From Anaerolineae bacterium (lineage in GTDB: Bacteria > Chloroflexota > Anaerolineae > B4-G1), in the NCBI GenBank assembly GCA_030612185.1, contig JAUWOI010000209.1, forward strand, positions 1 to 7,379: a DNA stretch of 7,379 nucleotides, in the 5' to 3' direction. The notes below the pieces were generated by a model. That model was given only the letters and a program-made list of their open reading frames with translations, ran no database searches and was not told the DNA's origin. Positions 1 through 4,286 of this stretch are shown one piece after another. Position numbers and translations under genes: made by a program. Each line of letters begins with the position of its first letter. Positions within the stretch are counted from its first letter, which is position 1.

Positions 1-72
1 GTTGGTTTGTGATTAGTATCATACCAGCACAGTGAGAGTTTGTCTTGTTTCAGTTGTCAAAGTTCAGTTTTC

Positions 73-105
73 GCGCCCCAGGAAACATCTCGCTCCTGGT
101 TGCGC
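73..105. repeat. Imperfect inverted repeat upstream of the hydrolase remnant
   Basis: CCAGGA at 78-83 pairs with TCCTGG at 94-99 around a 10-base loop. An outer GCGC at 73-76 pairs with GCGC at 102-105, with unpaired bases between. No T-run follows, so it is not a convincing terminator. It may be an RNA hairpin or chance. The rest of 1-158 shows no credible gene. Confidence 0.25.
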
Positions 106-158
106 AACCGTTACGCTAGTATACCCATCTGGAGAAATTGTGCAAGGAGACGGTGGCC

Positions 159-187
159 TTTTCATTTTACCTCATTTGGTATACAAT
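159..187 (+). promoter_or_regulatory. Candidate sigma-70-type promoter giving a leaderless transcript
   Basis: TTTTCA at 159-164 (4 of 6 matches to TTGACA) lies 17 bases before TACAAT at 182-187 (5 of 6 matches to TATAAT). The ATG at 195 begins only 7 bases after the -10 box, where transcription would be expected to start, and no Shine-Dalgarno sequence precedes it. This is the usual geometry of a leaderless mRNA. It may still be active and read into the operon, but that is inference. Confidence 0.4.
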
Positions 188-194
188 AAACCTT

Positions 195-515
195 ATGCAG
201 CAGGACCGCCGATACTGGCTACGCCTGATAAGACTGGCAGTCGTGGCTCTCGCCGTCGGGCTGGTGGGGGGCATCGTCGGATGTATGGTGCTGACCAGCG
301 CCTTATATGCCCACGCCCTCACCCACCCCGGATGCGTGGAGACGGGAATCACCCCAGCCGATGTGGGCATCGAGGACGCACAGGAAATCGCCTACCTCAG
401 CCACGACGGGCTGACGCTCCGGGCCTGGTACCTGTCCCCGCAAAACAGCGCAGTGATCTCATTCTTTGACAGAGCATTCCATCCTCCCGCAGGTTCGGAA
501 CCTGCGGGAGGATGA
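195..515 (+). pseudogene. Truncated alpha/beta hydrolase, N-terminal remnant
   Basis: The 106-residue product starts with basic residues (RRYWLRLIR). A hydrophobic membrane segment follows at about residues 11-38, and then the strand pattern DGLTLRAWYL (71-80) and NSAVI (84-88). That pattern is typical of the first core strands of membrane-anchored alpha/beta hydrolases (dienelactone hydrolase/DUF-type), where an HG oxyanion motif should come next. Here the reading frame runs instead into FFDRAF and then a palindrome, and stops. The nucleophile elbow, acid and histidine regions (roughly 200 residues) are absent, so the product cannot be an active hydrolase. IVGC at 27-30 resembles a lipobox, but it sits inside the hydrophobic segment. 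The ATG at 195 was preferred to the in-frame ATG at 138 because the extra 19 residues look non-family and the promoter overlaps them. A short membrane protein of its own is the alternative. Confidence 0.6.
480..514. repeat. Perfect 35-bp palindrome (17-bp arms, 1-base centre)
   Basis: Positions 480-496 and 498-514 are exact reverse complements around G497, with core arms CCTCCCGCAGGTTC and GAACCTGCGGGAGG. It supplies the last codons and the stop of the hydrolase remnant. There is no T-run after it. It looks like a REP-type or MITE-like intergenic palindrome that landed at, or remained after, the deletion that removed the hydrolase core. A perfect TTGACA at 466-471 precedes it, but no -10 box is correctly spaced. 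A dyad operator is a weaker alternative. Confidence 0.75.
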
Positions 516-583
516 GTGGAGGAAAAATCAGACAAGGAGGTGACCAGCAACGAATTTGCTCAAGGAGAATCGTAGACTCTCTC

Positions 584-611
584 ACGCAATACGCAATAAG
601 CATTAAGCAAG
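584..611 (+). repeat. Heptamer tract before the first operon gene
   Basis: Four consecutive 7-base units, ACGCAAT, ACGCAAT, AAGCATT and AAGCAAG, run directly into the Shine-Dalgarno sequence of the gene at 624. The first two are identical and the last two are related to each other. The same style of short-period tract is found in the two other long gaps of the cluster. Function unknown. Confidence 0.5.
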
Positions 612-615
612 GAGG
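609..615 (+). promoter_or_regulatory. Ribosome binding site for the first thiolase-like gene
   Basis: AAGGAGG lies 8 bases before the ATG at 624 and fixes that start. No convincing promoter was found in 516-608, so the operon may be read from further upstream. Confidence 0.85.
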
Positions 616-623
616 CACAGAGT

Positions 624-1775
624 ATGATCAGAGAAGTTGCCATCGTGGGGGCGGGCTGGAGCGGCTTTCGCTCCATCACGCCCGACCTGTCGTACAAGGA
701 ACTGATGTACGAGGCCGCAGCACAGGCATACAAGGAGGCTGGGATTAACCCCCGCCGGGACGTAGACAGTTTCGTCACCGTCGCCGAGGACTACAACGAG
801 GGCACCAGTATTTTCGACGAGTACGTGCCCGACCAACTGGGCGCGCTGCATCGTCCCGTCCAGACCATCGCCGGCGAGGGCATCCACGGCCTGGCGGCGG
901 CTGTGATGCAGATTCTCACCGGGAAGTTCAACGTCGTCGTCGTCGAGGGACACAGCAAGGCCTCCAACATCATCACCTTGCCCTACGTCATGGCCTTCGC
1001 CTTCGACCCGGTCTTCAACCGGCCCCTGGCCGCCCATCCCTACTACGTGGCGGGGATGGAGATGATGCGCTACCTGGCCGAGACCGGCACGACCCATCGG
1101 GAGTGCGCCTGCGTGGCTGCCAAGAACCGTAACAACGCACTGCTCAACCCACTGGCCGGATACGGGGCGCACGTCTCCGCAGATGACGTGCTGGCCTCCG
1201 AGCCGGTGGCCGAACCACTGACCCGGCTGGAGTGCGCCGGCCACAGCGACGGAGCCATCGTCTTCGTGCTCGCCTCTGGCGAGACCGCCCGCGCCCTCAC
1301 CGACACCCCCGTCTGGGTGCGTGGCGTGGGGTGGGCCAACGACACCTTCTGGATGGAGAGCCGCCCCTGGGGCGAGGCCCGCTATGCCCACAACGCGGCT
1401 CAGATGGCCTACCGTACCGCCGGCATCAAGAGCCCACGAGCGGAGATAGACTTTGCCGAGGTGGACGACACCTTCGCCTACAAGGAACTGCAACACCTGG
1501 AGGCACTGGGGCTATGTCCGCCGGGCGCTGCCGGTGAATGGACCGCTGCCGGGGGCACAGAACTCTCCGGCGAGTTCCCGGTCAATTCCTCCGGCGGCGC
1601 GCTGGGTGAGGGTCACCTGCTCGATGCCACCGGGCTGGCTCGCACGCTGGAGGTGGTACTGCAACTGCGCGGCGAGGCCGGGCAGCGGCAGATCGAAGAC
1701 GCCGAGGTCGGGCTGGCCTTCGGCTGGCGCGGCGTGCCCACCACTAGCGGCGCGGCCGTGATCCTGAGTAACTAG
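624..1775 (+). CDS. Thiolase-superfamily protein (SCP-x type) without the nucleophilic Cys, copy 1
   Basis: The product is 383 residues, a normal length for a single thiolase chain, and soluble. It opens with VAIVGAG (5-11). The first core ends at about residue 115, and the C-terminal half holds the acidic motif DDTFAYKELQHLE (281-293) and the glycine loop NSSGGALGEGHL (321-332), where H331 matches the catalytic GHP histidine. The place of the thiolase cysteine (CSTG/CASG in the family) reads AGEG at 83-86, so the cysteine is replaced by Ala83. The cysteines that remain (161, 163, 204, 298) are elsewhere. Acyl transfer through a Cys-thioester is therefore unlikely. Ltp2-type steroid side-chain aldolases are thiolase homologs with a repurposed active site and work with a DUF35 partner, so a C-C lyase is the best guess (inference). 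Two DUF35 genes follow downstream, and a paralog starts 10 bases after the stop. The substrate is unknown. Confidence 0.88.
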   Translation: MIREVAIVGAGWSGFRSITPDLSYKELMYEAAAQAYKEAGINPRRDVDSFVTVAEDYNEGTSIFDEYVPDQLGALHRPVQTIAGEGIHGLAAAVMQILTGKFNVVVVEGHSKASNIITLPYVMAFAFDPVFNRPLAAHPYYVAGMEMMRYLAETGTTHRECACVAAKNRNNALLNPLAGYGAHVSADDVLASEPVAEPLTRLECAGHSDGAIVFVLASGETARALTDTPVWVRGVGWANDTFWMESRPWGEARYAHNAAQMAYRTAGIKSPRAEIDFAEVDDTFAYKELQHLEALGLCPPGAAGEWTAAGGTELSGEFPVNSSGGALGEGHLLDATGLARTLEVVLQLRGEAGQRQIEDAEVGLAFGWRGVPTTSGAAVILSN

Positions 1776-1779
1776 GAGG
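1774..1779 (+). promoter_or_regulatory. Shine-Dalgarno overlapping the stop codon (TAGGAGG)
   Basis: The TAG stop of the first thiolase-like gene supplies the first two bases of AGGAGG, which sits 6 bases before the ATG at 1786. Terminating and initiating ribosomes would share this site, which favours translational coupling and balanced amounts of the two paralogs. Confidence 0.85.
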
Positions 1780-1785
1780 CGAACA

Positions 1786-2952
1786 ATGAGTGGAAATCGC
1801 GTTGCAATCGTCGGCGCGGGGATGACCAAGTTCGTCCGCCGCGCCCAAGAGACAGCCAAGGAACTGGCCTGGGAGGCCGCCCACCTGGCGCTGGCATCCT
1901 GTGAAATGACGCTGGACGACATAGATGCGGTGGTAATCGGCACCGCGCCCGACGCCTTTGACGGCGTGCACATGAAGGGCGAGTACCTCTCCGACGGCTG
2001 CGGGGCCTGGGGCAAGCCGGTCATGCGCGGCTACGTCGGTGGAGGCACGGGCGTCTTCGCCCCCATACAGGGTTGGTACCACATCGCCAGCGGCCTCTTC
2101 GACACCGTCCTGGTCGTCTGCGAGGAAAAAATGTCCTCCTGCCAGCCCCACCCACAGGGGGCTTTCCTCACCATCTTCGACCATACTACCGAGCGGCCAC
2201 TGTGGCCCAACCTGCTATGGATCTTCGCGCTGGAGATGAACGCCTATATGAGCCGCTACGGGCTCGATAAGCGGGACATCGCCACCGTCGCGGTCAAGAA
2301 CAAGCGAAACGCCGCCGATCATCCCGCCGCACTGCTGGGCGACCCGAACATCACCGTCGAGGATATCTTGAACACCGAGGTCATGGCCTGGCCGGTACAG
2401 CGCGGGGACGTGAGCCCCATCAGCGACGGCGCCGTCGCCCTGGTGATGTGCGCTAATCACGTCGCCCGCCGCGTGACGAACAAACCGGTCTGGATCGAGG
2501 GAGTGGGTTGGAACCTCGATACCGCCTACTGGACCAACCGCGACCTCTCCTACCCTATCTACGTCGAGGAGGCGGCGCGGATGGCCTACGAGATGGCCGG
2601 TATCACCGAGCCGCGCCAGCAGATCCACATCGCCGAGCCCTACGACCCCTTCGACTACAAGGAACTGCACCACCTGGAAGGGTTGATGCTGTTCGACAAG
2701 GGGAAGGCGCCGGAGGCCACCGCAGCAGGGGTCACTCAACGAGACGGCGACCTGCCCGTGTGTCCCTCCGGGGGACTGCTGGGCGTGGGGAATCCCATCG
2801 CCGCCGCCGGCCTGATGAAGGTGGCGGAGATCTTCTGGCAGTTGCGGGGGGAGGCGGGCGCCCGCCAGGTGCCCGGCAACCCCAAGCGCGGGCTGGCCCA
2901 GGCCTGGGGCGACCTGATGCAGGTCGGCACTGTGGTCGTGATGGGAATCTAG
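1786..2952 (+). CDS. Thiolase-superfamily protein (SCP-x type) lacking Cys and His, copy 2
   Basis: The product is 388 residues and a paralog of its upstream neighbour, sharing VAIVGAG (6-12), the GVGW strand (239-242) and YKELxHLE (291-298). The second motif is EPYDPFDYKELHHLEGL (284-300). Aligning EKM at 114-116 with the same motif of SCP-x thiolases puts the nucleophile position at Gly86 in VGGGTG (84-89). The glycine loop PSGGLLGVGNP (327-337) has Asn336 where GHP has its histidine. This copy thus lacks two catalytic thiolase residues and is even less likely than copy 1 to be a true thiolase. Possible roles are a structural or acyl-binding partner of copy 1, or an enzyme with repurposed chemistry in which Tyr286 or Tyr291 could matter (inference). 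The gene is coupled to both neighbours by stop-overlapping ribosome sites. Confidence 0.87.
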   Translation: MSGNRVAIVGAGMTKFVRRAQETAKELAWEAAHLALASCEMTLDDIDAVVIGTAPDAFDGVHMKGEYLSDGCGAWGKPVMRGYVGGGTGVFAPIQGWYHIASGLFDTVLVVCEEKMSSCQPHPQGAFLTIFDHTTERPLWPNLLWIFALEMNAYMSRYGLDKRDIATVAVKNKRNAADHPAALLGDPNITVEDILNTEVMAWPVQRGDVSPISDGAVALVMCANHVARRVTNKPVWIEGVGWNLDTAYWTNRDLSYPIYVEEAARMAYEMAGITEPRQQIHIAEPYDPFDYKELHHLEGLMLFDKGKAPEATAAGVTQRDGDLPVCPSGGLLGVGNPIAAAGLMKVAEIFWQLRGEAGARQVPGNPKRGLAQAWGDLMQVGTVVVMGI

Positions 2953-2956
2953 GAGG
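2951..2956 (+). promoter_or_regulatory. Shine-Dalgarno overlapping the stop codon (TAGGAGG)
   Basis: The TAG stop of the second thiolase-like gene again merges into AGGAGG, 6 bases before the ATG at 2963. An ATG at 2958 is too close to the site and its frame stops at once, so 2963 is the start. Confidence 0.85.
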
Positions 2957-2962
2957 AATGAG

Positions 2963-3463
2963 ATGAAAGAGCACGTATATGACAGCGTATACCTTCGCAG
3001 AAAGGACTTTGAGGAAGGCCGCGTCCTTTTCGAGACCTGGGATCCCAACACGCGCTACGCCTGGGACGCAGGCGTAGCCATCGGCGGCTATCTGCAAGGA
3101 CTGAAGGCCGGCAAACTGGTCGGGCGCAGTTGCCCCGAGTGCCGCCGGGTGATGATCCCACCCCGCATGGTCTGCGAACAGTGCTTCTGCGCTACCGACC
3201 GCTGGGTAGACCTCCAGGACACCGGCACCATCATCACCTTCTCCCTGTGTTACGTCACCTGGGACATGATCCGGCTGGAAGAGCCACAACTCCCGGCCGT
3301 CATCGAGATAGACGGCGCTTCGCCTGGGATGGGCATCATGCACATGCTGGGCGAGGTGGACCCGCAGGAGTTCAAGATCGGCATGCGAGTGCAGGCGGTG
3401 TGGAAACCGGTAGAGGAACGCACCGGTGCCATAACCGACATTGTGTATTTCAAGCCACTGTAG
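2963..3463 (+). CDS. DUF35 OB-fold/zinc-ribbon protein, copy 1
   Basis: The product is 166 residues. An N-terminal helical stretch (about 1-54) precedes a rubredoxin-like zinc ribbon with Cys57, Cys60, Cys71 and Cys74 (CPEC...CEQC, spacing CxxC-x10-CxxC). An OB-fold-like C-terminal half (about 80-166) holds HMLGEVDP (127-134) and ends DIVYFKPL. DUF35 proteins bind acyl-CoA and dock onto thiolase-superfamily enzymes. They bridge thiolase and HMG-CoA synthase in archaea, and form BbsA with BbsB and ChsH2 with Ltp2. The position immediately after two thiolase-like genes, with a coupled ribosome site, argues that this is a subunit of that complex. All four zinc ligands are present, so it should fold normally. 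Which paralog it binds cannot be told. It lacks the fused MaoC-like hydratase domain seen in ChsH2. Confidence 0.9.
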   Translation: MKEHVYDSVYLRRKDFEEGRVLFETWDPNTRYAWDAGVAIGGYLQGLKAGKLVGRSCPECRRVMIPPRMVCEQCFCATDRWVDLQDTGTIITFSLCYVTWDMIRLEEPQLPAVIEIDGASPGMGIMHMLGEVDPQEFKIGMRVQAVWKPVEERTGAITDIVYFKPL

Positions 3464-3600
3464 TTCGTGAACCGTAGATTCGTAAATTCGTAAACTCGTA
3501 GATTCGTAGACTCGTGACTCGTGGCTCGTAAACTCGTGGGCCAAGTCCACGCACCCCGAATCTACGAATACCGAATACCAAATACCGAATCTACAAACCC
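3464..3600. repeat. Short-unit degenerate repeat spacer between the DUF35 genes
   Basis: From 3477 to 3516 five 8-base units follow one another (GATTCGTA, AATTCGTA, AACTCGTA, GATTCGTA, GACTCGTG). Further ACTCGTG and GCTCGTA units continue to about 3540. After a short unique stretch the right side carries the opposite orientation: CGAATCTACGA at 3557-3567 is the exact reverse complement of TCGTAGATTCG at 3496-3506. CCGAATA, CCAAATA and CCGAATC follow from 3571. The tract could fold into a long imperfect hairpin. No ORF, promoter or T-run terminator is seen. It interrupts an otherwise tightly packed operon and looks like an expanding intergenic repeat of the kind common in Chloroflexota-like genomes (inference). 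Confidence 0.7.
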
Positions 3601-3611
3601 AAGGAGGCACA

Positions 3612-4085
3612 ATGGCTCTGTTAGAAAGGATTACCAAACTTGAGCAAGTAAGAGCCTGGGAAGGAGACATGCCTACCCAGGGCCGGTACACCGTCGGCAT
3701 CGCCGGAGAAAAGTTCTTCCGCGAGATCAAGGACAACGGCAAATTCCTGGGCACCATCTGCCCAACCTGCGGCATCACCTACATTCCGCCGCGCCTCTAC
3801 TGCGAGCAGTGCTTCGCCCACCTGGAAGAGTGGGTAGAGGCACCGACCACGGGCCGGGTGTACACCTTTACCATCGTCCACGTAGACCTGGACGGCAACT
3901 ATCTGCCGGAACCCCGTATCATGGCCTTTGTGCACCTGGACGGCACAGACGGCGGCCTGGTGCACTACCTGGGTGAGGTCGAGCCCGACCGAGTCTGCAT
4001 CGGGATGCCTGTCGAGGCCATTTTCAAGGAGAAAGCAGAGCGGAAAGGAAGCATCCTGGACATCACGTACTTCAAGCCGGCATAA
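3612..4085 (+). CDS. DUF35 OB-fold/zinc-ribbon protein, copy 2
   Basis: The product is 157 residues, started at an ATG 4 bases after AAGGAGG (3601-3607). It shares the plan of the DUF35 gene at 2963. An N-terminal segment with the typical AGEKFFREIKDNGKFLG (31-47) precedes a zinc ribbon with Cys50, Cys53, Cys64 and Cys67 (CPTC...CEQC). An OB-fold-like half follows with HYLGEVEP (118-125) and ends DITYFKPA. The two copies are clear paralogs along their whole length but differ in the N-terminal 25 residues, which suggests different docking surfaces. With two thiolase-like genes upstream, a one-to-one pairing of DUF35 and thiolase-like chains is plausible (inference). The 26 bases after an alternative first residue carry no better ribosome site. 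Expected role: acyl-CoA binding and complex assembly in the cytoplasm. Confidence 0.9.
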   Translation: MALLERITKLEQVRAWEGDMPTQGRYTVGIAGEKFFREIKDNGKFLGTICPTCGITYIPPRLYCEQCFAHLEEWVEAPTTGRVYTFTIVHVDLDGNYLPEPRIMAFVHLDGTDGGLVHYLGEVEPDRVCIGMPVEAIFKEKAERKGSILDITYFKPA

Positions 4086-4091
4086 CACGAA

Positions 4092-4133
4092 AGCCGTTAG
4101 CAGTCAGCCGTTAGCATCTAGCAGTTGACGGCT
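4092..4133. repeat. 14-base direct repeat with hairpin after DUF35 copy 2
   Basis: AGCCGTTAGCAGTC (4092-4105) is followed directly by AGCCGTTAGCATCT (4106-4119), the same for the first 11 bases. The second copy can fold with 4124-4133: AGCCGT pairs with ACGGCT, plus four further pairs including G-T wobbles, around an 8-base loop. TTTT occurs only 13 bases later, so this is a poor terminator. It belongs to the same class of gap-filling short repeats as 584-611 and 3464-3600. Confidence 0.55.
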
Positions 4134-4170
4134 AATGAATGACAGGTTTTCACGTGCGTTTGGCATAGTG

Positions 4171-4222
4171 GATGGGGCGGCGGGCCTGTGGGCGGAGCCT
4201 GGCCGAAGCCCGCCGCCCCGTC
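4171..4222 (+). other. Strong GC-rich stem-loop in the CoA-transferase leader
   Basis: GGGGCGGCGGGC (4174-4185) and GCCCGCCGCCCC (4208-4219) are perfect reverse complements. The stem extends to 15 pairs with G4171-C4222, A4172-T4221 and one T-G wobble, around a 22-base loop. No T-run follows, so it is not an ordinary terminator. It may protect or process the mRNA, or be a REP-like element. This would set expression of the CoA-transferase and dehydrogenase apart from the upstream genes (inference). Confidence 0.65.
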
Positions 4223-4225
4223 AGT

Positions 4226-4261
4226 CTCCAGTGTCGCTCTGGAGTCCGCAACTTGTTGCGG
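4226..4261 (+). other. Two further hairpins just upstream of the CoA-transferase start
   Basis: CTCCAG (4226-4231) pairs with CTGGAG (4239-4244) around 7 bases. CCGCAA (4246-4251) pairs with TTGCGG (4256-4261) around the tetraloop CTTG. Together with the stem at 4171-4222 they make a leader of three adjacent hairpins ending 25 bases before the ATG at 4287. The pattern does not match a riboswitch class I can name. Confidence 0.5.
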
Positions 4262-4286
4262 GATGGGTCGAGGGAAGAGTAAAACG

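Noticed and set aside
32..469. 145-codon frame on the plus strand overlapping the hydrolase remnant
   Set aside because: The translation is rich in P, R and G and shows no motif. The frame starting at 195 has a membrane segment and hydrolase strands instead.
466..494. Promoter from the perfect TTGACA at 466-471
   Set aside because: The place of the -10 box, 16-18 bases on, is GC-rich palindrome sequence with no TATAAT-like word.
603..1496. Long open frame (297 codons) on the minus strand
   Set aside because: It lies opposite the thiolase-like gene at 624, has no family motifs and no ribosome site, and reads as the biased antisense of GC-rich codons (many G, V and H).
624..2952. Calling the two thiolase-like genes acetyl-CoA acetyltransferases
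   Set aside because: The fold is right but the nucleophilic Cys is absent in both, and the His is also absent in the second, so the standard name would claim an activity that the sequence does not support.
3464..3600. CRISPR array
   Set aside because: Units are 7-8 bases, contiguous and degenerate, with no spacers of 25-40 bases and no Cas gene nearby.
2732..3778. Long open frame (348 codons) on the minus strand
   Set aside because: It crosses two real genes and the repeat spacer. The part across the spacer reads repeats such as HESRVYESTSLRIYES, which come from the octamer array, and no fold is recognised.
4160..4176. Possible sigma-54 promoter (TTTGGCATAGTGGATGG)
   Set aside because: The -24-like TTGGCA is present but the -12 GC element is missing, and the second half would fall into the hairpin stem.
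4188..4286. Upstream extension of the CoA-transferase to ATG 4188 or 4263
   Set aside because: The extra residues would be encoded by the GC hairpins and lack family likeness. Neither ATG has a ribosome site.
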